This document shows positions 1 through 10,910 of a DNA stretch of 64,000 nt, one piece after another. How positions within the stretch are numbered: position 1 is the stretch's first letter; the number at the start of each line of letters is the position of its first letter. Source of the DNA: Siderastrea siderea (Eukaryota > Cnidaria > Anthozoa > Scleractinia > Rhizangiidae); assembly GCA_964030785.1 (NCBI GenBank), contig OZ034969.1, positions 37,968,001 through 38,032,000 of the forward strand, given 5' to 3'. Position numbers and translations under genes: made by a program. Under the pieces are notes generated by a model. It did no database searches. It was not told the DNA's origin and saw only the letters and a program-made list of their open reading frames with translations.

Positions 1-94
1 TGTACCGGGATAAACGCTGGTTCCCACCTAGCAAATTCAACATTGTTTGGGGGGGATGGGGGGTATATTCTAGTGGGTAAGGGGGATTTTAAAG

Positions 95-433
95 CTAGGT
101 ATGCCAAAAAAAGGGGAATGTCTCAACACTTTTGACGCTCATTGAAGGCAGCAAATTCGGGCCACGCGCGACCTGCTCAACCAAGCTGCTCTGAAACCCC
201 TTTTGTTGAAAAAACAAATCAATATCACACATGCTGTTTTGGAATTCTGTACGGGTCAATTTGTCACATCTGCCCCTTGATGATGAATATCTTGGCAAGC
301 CTAAACCAAGGAGGTTGTCTAAACTCACGGTTGTTGTTGTTGTCAGCTCCATGCGCTTCAGTGTTGCAATTGAGGAATTATCCAACCTTCTCTTCTTTGA
401 TATTCGGTTACTGTTATGCTCTTCTCTTGGCAT
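95..433 (-). CDS. Unrecognised 112-codon open frame with ATG start
   Basis: The frame starts with a true ATG and runs 112 codons. It has a basic N-terminal patch (KKRR), a run of five threonines and a tail ending FPFFWHT. I do not recognise a domain. Its style fits a fragment of a dispersed cnidarian repeat rather than a host exon, and it is antisense to the large gene. No splice signals tie it to anything else. It may be chance coding. Confidence 0.25.
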   Translation of the reverse strand: MPREEHNSNRISKKRRLDNSSIATLKRMELTTTTTVSLDNLLGLGLPRYSSSRGRCDKLTRTEFQNSMCDIDLFFQQKGFQSSLVEQVARGPNLLPSMSVKSVETFPFFWHT

Positions 434-636
434 TGTCGGTCCTTAGCCAGTGCGTGGAAGAACAGACCACGTTACGTTATTATAGTTATTCCGCAAGGTG
501 GACTCCCAAGGGGCAGACTTAGAACTCTCGAAGAAACAAGTCAGAGTTAATCATTTGCAGTACTCTTGTCACGAAATTTGCCTAATTCAATTTCAACTGT
601 TCTGATTATTAAAATAGTTCCATCTTCTTTTTTTAG

Positions 637-1011
637 CTGGCGATCTGATTCTTGACAGCAGTGACGTACTTGAGATCAACACGACTGTTCCGTCCATTGT
701 TAAGGTGGGTTGTACCACGGCCAGTTGCAGTTACAATGCATCACATCAAAACAGAAGATCCTCGCATGGTGACAATCTTTTTGCCAGTGTAATGTTCAGT
801 GGCGACATTGAGTTCAGGATCGGGTCAACAGTGAAAGTATCTGGGAAGTATGCTCTGAGTATAACAAGTCAGAATGGACACATTCTAATACAAACGGATA
901 TTCACATGACTTGTGGGGAGAAAGTTCTCGATACGACCTGTCTCGGTGGGTTCACACAGTCGTCAACACAAACTAGAACAACTGTCCCTCCAGAAACAGA
1001 CATATACAAAG
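637..1011 (+). CDS. Polycystin-1-like gene, exon 1 in window (ectodomain)
   Basis: The exon is bounded by a pyrimidine-rich acceptor ending TTTTTTAG and the donor AAAG|GTAACC. It starts with two bases of a split codon and ends in phase 1. It encodes about 124 residues beginning GDLILDSSDVLEINTT, with four cysteines in CTTASC and MTCGEK/TTCLGG contexts and beta-rich repeats such as GSTVKVSGKYALSI. There is no signal peptide, so earlier exons must lie left of the window. The phase joins exactly to the glycine-rich exon at 2038, which supports both. The specific ectodomain family is unknown to me. Confidence 0.6.
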
Positions 1012-1756
1012 GTAACCTTATTCTTGGATACCTCTTTATGTGCTTTCCCTTCCTTTTCTTCTTGCTCTTGCGAACTGTGGTTTTCACTAGTAGCAAATAG
1101 TACCCAATTATTACAATGGTAGTCATACAGACAACGCTGCTGATATTAAACAAATCCACCGGTTAACCATTCCTGATATCCAACTTAGCACCTGTAGCAT
1201 TTAACGATAACAAGTCGATGTAATATCGAAAGCCTTGCCGGAACACAAGGAGGTGTTTATACAAAAATCACTTTTCGATTGAATCGGTGAAATTGCTTCC
1301 GTAGGGGTAAAAATATTTCAGAAGCTGTTTACAGTTTTAGTTTCAGGTTGAAAGACGCAAAGTTCTCACCTGACAGAAGGGTTACCCTGGTTACCTTACA
1401 TCGCATGTACAACCTTTCAAGCAAGGTCAACTAAAAATGAACAAATCTTGTTTAAATCAGAAGCAATGTTTATGACTCTCTAACCCGTGCAAAAGACCGG
1501 CGTCTTGTCTACAAGAATTTATCTGTATGTCTTTATGCCTGTTTCACATAATTAGATTTGCCATAGCCTCTAGAGCGTTTGCGCCATGCGGCAACGTGTG
1601 CTTTCACGTCTGTTACCTGTACCTTGTGGGTGGTCTAAGGGCTTACCTCGATCGGTTTTCCCATAAATCCGTGGTAGAGCGTTCTAGCCGGTATTGGGAT
1701 GGCCATGGGTGCAATTCTCATTGGGGATTCTTAATTTTCTTTTACTGAGTAACTCA

Positions 1757-1834
<78 letters not shown>

Positions 1835-2037
1835 GCTTGATTGATTGATTGATTAATTTTATTTTTATACCTGTTTCACAATAAACTGTAGAATGTAAAA
1901 AATGGCGAAGTTTTTCACTTGTCAAATTTTAATGCCATAAACTGTTTTCCGAGTCTGAGTTGTGTTTTGATAAAGGAAACATTAGTCTTCATAGTCTTCA
2001 AGTAAGGCATTTTAAGTGCTTGTCACCATTACATAAG
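1012..2037 (+). repeat. Intron carrying a (TTGA)n microsatellite at 1755-1855
   Basis: The intron lies between the first two exons of the window. At 1755-1855 is a nearly pure TTGA/ATTG tetranucleotide array, interrupted once by TTGCTTGA. Apart from the array I see no gene or recognisable mobile element here. Confidence 0.85.
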
Positions 2038-2208
2038 GTCTTGGTCCTGGAGGTCTGACGATAAAGACAACCCAGTTTCCTGTGGATGCTGAATGTATAC
2101 CTGGTTCAAGCCATGGAGGAAAAGCGAAGTCTCAAGAGCCCATTCCTTTAGATACAGGTCCAGCGTACGATCAACAAGACACAACATCACTACTAGGAGG
2201 AAGCGGAG
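2038..2208 (+). CDS. Polycystin-1-like gene, glycine-rich ectodomain exon
   Basis: The exon follows CATAAG and ends at GGAG|GTAAGC, phase 1 to phase 1. It encodes about 56 residues with GLGPGGL, PGSSHGGK and LLGGSGG. The HGG ... GSGG spacing is a repeating theme in large cnidarian extracellular glycine-rich proteins. It continues in frame from 637-1011 and into 2486-2545. Confidence 0.65.
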
Positions 2209-2485
2209 GTAAGCTTACGTTCTTTTGTCACTTCCATGTATTACATCACATTTCATTTTTAACTCAGTCTCAGTCAATCATAAGCTCACATTACATTAAT
2301 AGTGAAAGAAATGATATCAACTGATCTCTCGAAGGAATCTTGCAATCAAGAAAGCAACCATACCACCGCATCGAAAATCATTTGAAACTGACTAACACTG
2401 TCAAATTCAGGAAATAAAATGGTTGTATTAACCTTGATACTCTATCACTCTATCACTTCAGGTTCGTGTCTCAATACTTATCCAG

Positions 2486-2545
2486 GTGCTGCTGCTGGTG
2501 GAGGAGCATTAGAACTTGTTGCAGAGAAAAGATGGATCACCATAA
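2486..2545 (+). CDS. Polycystin-1-like gene, short glycine-rich exon
   Basis: This 60-base exon lies between CCAG|GT and the donor ATAA|GTAATG. It encodes GAAAGGGALELVAEKRWITI and ends in phase 1. Longer open reading continues past the donor, but only this donor gives the phase needed by the exon at 4066. The joined reading, ...RWITI-N-ASIRASA..., matches the G-A-x-x-L-x-A...I-T-I pattern of the neighbouring exons. Confidence 0.6.
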
Positions 2546-4065
2546 GTAATGAGCTTGCTCAAACTGTTATGGTTGTAGTATATACACAAAAACTAATAAT
2601 AACGTCAAAACATTTCTGGCTGTCCGTGGATGTTGCTCAGCAGTGTACTGCACATTGAAAACACGAAAATCTGGCGAAATGTAAATTTCTTCCAACAAGT
2701 GAAAGACAAAGTTCAAACCCTTTCTTTGCAATCTCTCGCAAAAAATTATCCACGCCTTCCTGGGAGCCAAATGCGCCCAAAAAGTTTTAACTTACACTTG
2801 ATCACTATGCGGTGTGCAGTTCCTGGTTTTTCAAGTTTGATTAGCCGGCTATGCTACGCCCGTCATGATTGACTCATGATCGCCAAACGGCGCGGGAAAT
2901 TTTAAGATCTTTCAGTACTTGATGATTGTTTATATCTCGGAACAGAGCACAGACTAGAAAAACTGTTCTAAACAATTATTGGATAAGGCTTTTCTGATAT
3001 CCGGAATAATCAAGGTCGGGATCAGTGTTATTCTGGATATCACAAAAACCAAACCTAATAGTTGTTTTATCATACATCGTTTTAACAAAAATAACAACAA
3101 ACACACCGTTTGTAAGACAAGCCATCTTTTTGTCGTGCTTCCACATGGAAAGATTTCAACACTTCTGCTAACTCTTTCTTGTCAGTCCGGTTCCTGATTT
3201 TTCCCCTAAGGTACTCGTGAAAGAATTCCTTTGCCACTTTGGTGGATCTCTTTTGTATTTTCCGTGTCTTTATCTATCAGTAATCTTTCAATTTCTTCCT
3301 CAGTTGAAGTAGCAAATCGGCTTGCCGTGTTTTCCTTGGCTATGTGCAAAGTTGCCACTCGCCACCCGTGAACTACACATTATTCACTTATCTGATTAAT
3401 CATTATTCACTAATCTAATTACTAAAAAATCTGTAGGGTGCGATAGTGATCACAATGTATAATAATCTACGTAATCTAAACCTCTTATAAAAATGTCTGG
3501 AGGTCCATGAGTAAAAGAAGAAGACCTGCAAATTTCCTTCAACGCTCTATAATTGTTGGCGAATCAAAAACTGGGAATTATGGGAAAAAACTGGAAAAAC
3601 TTGCGGCTGTATACAGCAGTGATCGGCTGTTAAGGAGGCTAGGCAATGGTCTGAGACTGTGCAGTGAGTTATTCAGTGTGTAGTTATACATATGTAATTA
3701 CATTCTTTGTTAGATTTGTTATGCGTAATTCCCTGTATTTGATTATACCTTTTTACTACGAACAACTACCTGAAAGCTCGTGTAAATAAAGCATGGGAAA
3801 GAATAATAACTCAAAAACTGGTCGTTTAACATGTGTGTAATACGTTTGACTGATCAACGTCAACATTTTTAACACCTCATCTCTAGCACAAGCGAATTGA
3901 AGACGCTATAGTAATTGTGTGATTAGGTGAACAGAGGAAGGGTACTTAGATAGATTTTGTCAACAAATTCTTCTTATTTTTTTGTTTCGTTTTTCTTTTA
4001 ACGTGGATATTTATTTTTTCAGTATGATATCTTCTAAGTCCGTTTATCGTTCAATTACTCTTCAG
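2546..4065. other. Intron, nothing recognised
   Basis: AT-rich sequence between two small exons. I find no coding segment, terminal repeats or tandem array that I can support. Confidence 0.5.
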
Positions 4066-4160
4066 ATGCATCAATCAGAGCCTCAGCTCAGAGTGACACG
4101 GACGCCTCAAAAATATGTTCCGGTGGATCAGGCGGACTCATTCGCCTTAAAGCCCAAAAG
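4066..4160 (+). CDS. Polycystin-1-like gene, glycine-rich exon (GGSGGLIRLKAQ)
   Basis: Acceptor TTACTCTTCAG, donor CAAAAG|GTAAGT (a perfect consensus). With two bases completing the split codon it reads N-ASIRASAQSDTDASKI then CSGGSGGLIRLKAQK and ends in phase 0, matching the exon at 15217. The CSGGSGG-x-I-x-L-x-A motif is the same theme as in the flanking exons. Another frame is also open here but lacks this pattern. Confidence 0.65.
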
Positions 4161-6111
4161 GTAAGTCACTTTTGAGTTCCGGTAATAGCGAAGCCCGCGC
4201 GCTAGCGCGCCAGTGGAGCACCATTGCTAAGAAAATTTGGTAACCTATCAAGCCAAGAAATTTTGGTAGTGACGTAATAGTCACCTGGCAGTCTGTCCGT
4301 ACGTCCGTCCGCACCATAGGGTCACCAATATGAAGTGGCATACACTGGATATAACCCTGTGCTGAATCCCATGTTTTGGCACGAAATCGCATGGTGACCC
4401 GCGTTGTAGCGAAACAAGCAAAGACAACAAAAGTCAAAAACAAATTTAATAATGGAAAAAAGTTCAAAAGAATACTCAGTTGTCTTTTTGGTGGAAGGCG
4501 AAAAGTTCAATTTAGGCGAAAAAAATTTCGCGGTAAAGTTCAGGCGAAAAGTTCAAATTTGCCTTGTCCGTTCTGTTGCGAACTCGGTTGGCACACCGCT
4601 TCAGTTCGCAGCATTTCGCAGCGGTTTCGACGGCAAATATAGCAGAGCTAGTGCCTTTTGGGTTTTTCCGTCCACAACGATGGTTTTTGCGGCGGTCCAC
4701 ATTTTGCCAGGAAAAACACCAGCATTTTCATGTTGATAGGCAGCTTGTCACGAAGAAAGAAATAATAATAAGTAGTAAAATTAACACCTGACATAACAAC
4801 ATAATTTTCTTTTTTTTTTTTAATTTAACGACTTGAATGAGAGTATTTTCACAAATTAATAAGTCCAGCAAAAAAAAAACACACGCACACACACACACTC
4901 ACACAAAAACAAAAACAAAAGGGGGGCTCCGCAATTAGGCTTGGCTAAATCTATATATTATATTAAAACCATTGATAATAGCCACTAACAAATCACTAAC
5001 AAATTATTCATGCAAAGTTCATCAGAAACATTGCCCATTAAAACGTCCGTGTATCGAGATGAACCGGCTTTTCCACGTTTTCAAATTGTTACCCGAAATA
5101 TGTTATAATGTGGTCCTTTTAAAACACAAGTTACTAAATCGTATACTATTCACTATAACGTAACCACGACTACTTGTTCTTAATTAGCAGATCAAAGTTC
5201 ACTCATAGTTGGTTCCGCACGTTCTGCAAAAAGAGTTGTAAACGCGACATAGTACATTGTTCGGTTTCAAAAGCACGCGGGAATTAAAAAGAACACCAGA
5301 AGCGTTTAGAGGAATAGCAAAAAAATTAACACAAAGGTTTTCGGGGGGGAGCGTGGAGCGTGGCTCAGTAAAAAAAGCACTTCTTCAGAGAACGATAAAA
5401 TCTTGAAACTCGGAGTTGTTGTCCATCTCTCAGCGAATGATAATCACTTTTAGGCGAACTTGTCACGTGACCACTTCGAATCACGTCAACCAAATCTCTC
5501 TTTCAGTGTTGTCTCTAAAACAGAAGATGGAATCAGGCAAAACCATATAAGGCCTTAAGTACGCCAATGCAATTTTTGAGAGAAACTGACACTAGACAGC
5601 AAACAACATTAACCTAGCACAACTTTTAAAACCATTTTAGGCAGGTTTACCCAGTTCTTTTCCCGAGGAAGATGTTTCTTTTCTTCAAAAAAAAAACATT
5701 AATTTGTGTATGATCTAATTAGTGGGAATCGTTAATTGTGGTTTTCTGCGGTTATAGGGCGTGGTCAATCACGTGAAGCCCATATATTAGCCTGTCCTTG
5801 CTATGCATGTAATTATCACCACATTGCAGCAAAATACAAGGTATAGCAATGCATCAATTGATGGGTTTCTAGGGTAGAATTCGCCAAAGAAAACCACCAG
5901 TGTGATTTGTTGCATTCCCGTACAAACTGCTATATTTTGCTGAAGTGTGATAATCTATTCGCAGGATGGACAGGCTATCATCGCCCAAAATGCGTAGCCT
6001 AGAAGCAGATAATACGTCAGTTACCCTCATAGCAAAGCATAGCATTTTCGCCAACTCGAGGTTGTATTGTACACTTGTACACTACAAGTAAATCTAAAGC
6101 TTTAATCACTA
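4161..6111. other. Intron, low-complexity patches only
   Basis: A purine-rich stretch with repeated GGCGAAAAGTTCAA-like words lies near 4490-4560, and a short CA-rich tract near 4880-4905. I see no supported gene or element with clear ends. Confidence 0.5.
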
Positions 6112-6119
6112 GCAAGGTC

Positions 6120-6590
6120 ACAGGCAGCCCAAGCTAACGTTGAGAGCTGCGCATAAATTAGACTGTTTTTTCCACGCTATGCATAATAATGGCATCGACT
6201 AAATTTCACGGGCGTGCTAATAGTTCTCTATTTCCGTCAAACCGACCTCTCTGGACTTCGCAGTGCCGCCTTTTGCTTGTGGACAATCTCACTCTGCCTC
6301 TTACCGGCTGAGGGCAGTTTTGCCGTCGAAACGCGGCTCGCAAAGATTCATGTGTGCACTTCAAATGAAAACGCATACCAGGAAAGGCGAGTTTCGTATT
6401 TAGGAAGCCCTCAAATAATGACCAATACAACAATGAAATAAGGCCAATTTATACTTTTATTTCGAGTTTTTTCTGATTTGTGGCAATTCCATACAAACTC
6501 GTAAATGTTGCCAATGTCATTATTATGCATGGCGTGGAAAAAACAGTATAATTTGTGCGCAGCTCTCAACGTTAGCTTGGGCTGCCTGTG
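6120..6590. mobile_element. MITE with ~75-bp inverted ends and 8-bp target duplication
   Basis: The ends are inverted copies of a sequence starting ACAGGCAGCCCAAGCTAACG (6120-6197 and 6516-6590). The direct repeat GCAAGGTC flanks the element at 6112-6119 and 6591-6598. An 8-bp duplication suggests the hAT superfamily, by family knowledge only. No transposase is inside. Confidence 0.75.
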
Positions 6591-6598
6591 GCAAGGTC

Positions 6599-7069
6599 TG
6601 TATTTTCTTGAAATGGAAATGACACCACTGATCGAAGAAAAGAGTACCTTGCTTCCCTCGCCGAAACTATAAATTGGAAACAACACGATGTAAAAGACCG
6701 CCATTCGAACTACCAACTTTCTTGAAAGTTAACATTTCGGTGAAAAGCTCGAAGTGCTGACATTTCTATTTTGGTCTCACGGGTCTGATTGACCATAAAA
6801 GCGAGTTACCATTTTATAATACAACGTTTTATTTCTCTGGATAAAAATATTTGATACTGCTGTGGCTAAGCTCCTCTCAACCGTAAACAATATATGTTAT
6901 TCCCCTTTTAAACAATGGTTCACTAATGGTGAGATTCTGAACATTCCGAAAACGCGTCACGTTTCAAACCATATACATGTCCGAGTAATTTTCGACGCAC
7001 TCGATTTTGATCAAACTTTCAATTTCCTTCAAACTTTTTGTACGAGAAAAGGTTGATATAGGATTAATG
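6599..7069. other. Intron, nothing recognised
   Basis: No supported gene, repeat end or array was found in this AT-rich stretch. Confidence 0.45.
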
Positions 7070-7700
7070 AAAACACATTTCGTTTGTTAGTAATCTTCAG
7101 TATACCCGAGATTTTGAGGCAATTGTTGTTAACAGCCGGAGCCCTCAAAATTGCGCTTTCGTCGAGTCGAAAGTAGCCAATTTTGGGATGTCTGCAGCCG
7201 ACCGTACATTTGTCCACAAATCTAACTTTTATACCAATAACACATACATCATTTTAATTTACAAATATGGTGGCAACAACTGTAGTGTGACTGAGCGTGA
7301 CTGCACAGCAAGCGTACAAATTTTGAGGGGTACAAATTAAAATCATACTATAAACGTTGCCCAGTTTTACTTCTAGGGCTGTATATCAACAGTCAACAGG
7401 GTGCAAATTTGATGGTTCTGTAACAGATTCTATCTGTAACGTCTTCTTTCGTTCGCTTCCAGCCGGCGATCCCGTGAGCTAAAAGCCTGAAGAGCCCCAC
7501 TATGTTGCGTGAAGAGAGTGAACACTTGTATCATGATCCCCTGCCTCGGGAGATTGGGTAACCACTCCCTGTGTTCCTGACATTTAATAAATTATCCTTA
7601 CCCTTATATTCATTGTAACAGTCTGTTGACTAAGAAAACGCCAGTGACAGATAAAAGAACAAAGATAAATCCAGGAATGGCACCTGAAAAATACTACCAC
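7070..7700 (+). repeat. Dispersed repeat, copy 1 of an inverted pair
   Basis: Segments here are the reverse complement of 13975-14720. Shared words include CTCGGGTATACTGA-like, GCAGACATCC and GTCACTGGCATTTTCTTAG in opposite orientation. The copy contains about 86 extra bases at 7522-7608 that the other copy lacks. Confidence 0.65.
7522..7608 (+). mobile_element. 5'-truncated non-LTR (SINE/LINE) 3' end inserted in the repeat
   Basis: The segment ends in TAATAAATTATCCTTACCC and a short CCTTAT-type tail. It is absent from the sister repeat at about 14050, where the flanking sequences join. A minus-strand relative with a (GGATAA)n tail lies at 10815-10905. Superfamily not determined. Confidence 0.6.
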
Positions 7701-8640
7701 CTATATCTTGTTTCAATTGCATTACCGCTGACCGCAACAACACATTTCCTGGCTGATCGTACCGGAAATGACACTGGAAATTTAAACGGGAAATCACTAA
7801 CTTGTAAGTGACCAGTAATTCGATTGCCTTCCAAACCATTCTAAAGAAATGAGTTACAATCAGAGTAAAGTTTTGATTGTGTTGCGTTCACAAAAATAAC
7901 TATAACAAGTAATTTCTAGTAAACAAAATATATGGAACGACTGATTCTTACGACGGTTAAAGAAAGTCACAGAAGACGAAATACGTAAAGTAAAAATATG
8001 CAACAAAAATTTGCCCTATATTTGGGTTTGGTAGCTGAACAAGAAGTGTCCTCAATGTAGCTCATCACGTCTGTTTAATCCTTGCGGCTCCAGTGTCTTA
8101 GCCTTGACAATTAAGTGTGCCTCACGCGCTTTTCTTACCAACCTATCATATTCATTTATTTTTAATTTTTAAACTTTTATGTTAACGGTCCTGTTACGTA
8201 TTTACTCATTTTACTCTTGTAGCCCCTGAAGAAGGTTTGTCTTGCAAACCGAAATATCGAGCAAATTTTTGTTACATATTTTTACTTTACGTATGTCGTC
8301 TTCTGTGCCTTTCTTTAACTGCCGTAAGGATCAGTCGTTCCTTATATTTTTTTACTTCAAATGTTTTACTGACCCAGGTCTACTTAAGATCCGGCAACTC
8401 TCAACCCCTTGTCGCTGTGGTCCTGTCAGTTTATAACTTTGTATCATAAGTAATTTCTACGCTACTAAAAGACAACTTAATAACACTGGCATATTTTAAA
8501 CTGTCTTAGGGAAACGAGAGAGTAGGCTACGATTGCAGCCACCTCTCATCGTTCCCGGCTGCTAGGGATGTTTGCACTGATTGACTGACTCACTGACTGA
8601 ACTGACTGACAGATTGACTCACTAAATGAATGGACTGATT
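7701..8640. other. Intron, nothing recognised
   Basis: AT-rich, with no supported coding exon or element ends. The last 80 bases are degenerate TGACTGAC/TTGC tetranucleotides leading into the array that follows. Confidence 0.45.
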
Positions 8641-8662
8641 CATTGCTTGCTTGCTCGCTTAC

Positions 8663-8903
<241 letters not shown>

Positions 8904-8951
8904 GCGATCGATCGATCTATGAAAGTCCATTATGAAAGACCACGAAAGCAC

Positions 8952-9434
8952 GTGAGTAAATTAAAACCGCGGGAAGTCAGGGTAGGGGTACTTAGAGTCA
9001 TGATTGTGCCAACAGCACTGCCAAAGACGGAGCGCGTGTTTAACGGTTTGGGAGAATATAAAAGGTGGCCCTAGAGAGCATGGAGTTTGAATGATAATAA
9101 GAATGAGAATGATAGCAATGTATAAGGACAGGAAAGGTATACGTTTTTTTAAAGGAATTGACTCGCATACACAGCAGCACTGTGGGAAGATCTCGACAAG
9201 CAAATAACGCATATGAGATTTTTACTTCGTTCCAGTTTATTATTATCACCACTGAACTCATCCTTGTCTAGCAGGCATGTTTGACCACCAGCTAGACGAC
9301 ACAAAATTTGAACACCTTATGCAAGACGCGAAGGTGATCGTAAAAAGGCATCGCGCATGGTCTTTTTTTTTTGTTTTTTTTTGCTGCTTATTTAAGACGG
9401 GGCATGCGTATATTTTCCCGCCTTTCTTGCTGAC
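8952..9434. other. Intron, nothing recognised
   Basis: No supported features. A poly-T/TTTTG tract lies at about 9361-9381 just before the TTAA element. Confidence 0.45.
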
Positions 9435-9438
9435 TTAA

Positions 9439-10452
9439 GGCCGCGGGTGACAAGCTGCTCATGAATAAATTTATAAGGCAAAATTTTGGTGGAGGTCTTA
9501 CGCTAAAAAACTTTATATCTTGAACGTTTGGAAGCCGATTCCGTTGAAACTTAACAAAGAGCTTGGGCAATGGTGAAAGTGCTACAAGTTTGTTTTTGGT
9601 TTGATCGATTGCGTCTTTTGCAATGCTATGAGCTCCCAAAGCTAAGATTTTGTAAAAAGCGACTCCGTGTCCAAGTTTTCTCCTCGTGGAGAAGACAACA
9701 CTTCTTGATTTTACCACTCATTGATCAGTTAAAACCTCTATTGTGTCACAACAGAAGCCGATTATAGGATTTCGAGTTCCATTGAAAGTTGCAAGCTTTT
9801 AAATGAGTAAAATCGTCCTTGTTTGAATTTGAAGCCTTCAATATTTCGTTAAAAAGCCTGTTTGAAAAAATTGCTTCTGTTGTGACAGTCTACAATACAC
9901 CTAGTTTGTCTGCCTGTTGTGTCTTTTCAGGAAATTCTATATCCGTGCTGTATTCTTGGACACAAAATTGGTGGTTTTAGGCCTTCCGAAGGCTTACTGA
10001 ATAAACACGAATGTTTAAAGTAAGATTATGCTAATTATGGAAATTAAATTCTCGCAGCTATTGTTCACTATCTAGAAAAGAACAATACTTTGCAATTTAG
10101 AGATCGCAAATATTTGGATTGAAGATTATAAGCGTTTTCCAAGCTCTATGTTAGCTATGAGGAGAACTATTGTAGTTTTTGTTTTGGTGTGTTGGAAAAC
10201 TTCTAAAAAGTTTCTATTAACGTTTGAACGTAAAAAAGGCGGGACTTCGACAGTTCTTTATTTAAAAATACTTAAAAGTCACAACTCCGCAGCACACGAT
10301 TTCACGCACGTGCAATTATTGATTCAGAAACTGAAAGTTTCACTGAAGAGCCTATTCATGAATATTTCGCGCAGTGTCGCTACCATTCGTCGCACTTCGT
10401 GCATACGCTTTAAATAAATAAATACTGATGACTTAGTTTCTCACCCGCGGCC
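9439..10452. mobile_element. TTAA-flanked non-autonomous DNA element
   Basis: Perfect inverted ends GGCCGCGGGTGA ... TCACCCGCGGCC are flanked on both sides by TTAA (9435-9438 and 10453-10456). A TTAA duplication is typical of the piggyBac and Kolobok superfamilies; the GG-starting termini favour Kolobok, as inference. The 1,014-base interior has only short uninformative frames and no recognisable transposase. Confidence 0.8.
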
Positions 10453-10458
10453 TTAAAG

Positions 10459-10548
10459 GAAAACAACCAGAACGAGAATCGAGCAGGACAACCAGGACCC
10501 GGTCAAGATTTCATCTCGCAGCTGCTGTCTTTTACTAGTTCGGAAGGT
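10459..10548 (+). other. Exon-like open segment beside the TTAA element
   Basis: After TTAAAG an open frame reads ENNQNENRAGQPGPGQDF and ends ...FTSSE before a good donor G|GTAGGA. The pyrimidine tract that would serve its acceptor (TTTTCCCGCCTTTCTTG) lies on the far side of the TTAA element. Its phase (0 in, 1 out) does not fit between the exons at 4160 and 15217. It is either a skipped or dead exon or chance. Confidence 0.3.
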
Positions 10549-10814
10549 AGGAGAATTTCTTTTTGTACATGATTTTCACATATGGGAATTTTTTTAAACT
10601 TTGACAAAGAGAGCTGCTTTGCGGTTGAATTTTGTCTAAGAAAGGAGAAAGAAAAACCTCTGGGACAAGGGTAAACAGTGGGTAGGCAAATTACATATTT
10701 TGGTCTGAAAATGGTAAGCGTTTGTTATACCCAGATGCGCCGTTAACCCTACCCTATAAATTGTGTACGTGACATAAGCCCCATTATTGATACATAATGA
10801 GAATCAAAATGTTG

Positions 10815-10910
10815 CAAGGATAAGGATAAGGATAAGGATAGTTTATTTAACGTCAGGAACACAGGGAGTGGTTGCCCAATCTCCCGAGCCAGGGGCTCAT
10901 GATACACGTG
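10815..10910 (-). mobile_element. Non-LTR retroelement 3' end with (GGATAA)n tail
   Basis: On the minus strand this is the same 3' end as at 7522-7608 (CCTGACGTTAAATAAACT context, then a TTATCC tail). The plus strand begins with four GGATAA-like units. The body leftward of the tail, towards about 11050 on the plus strand, is not recognisable. Confidence 0.55.

Noticed and set aside
3982..4164. Alternative 60-codon frame over the exon at 4066
   Set aside because: It lacks the GGSGG pattern and gives the wrong phase for the neighbours; the other frame joins perfectly.
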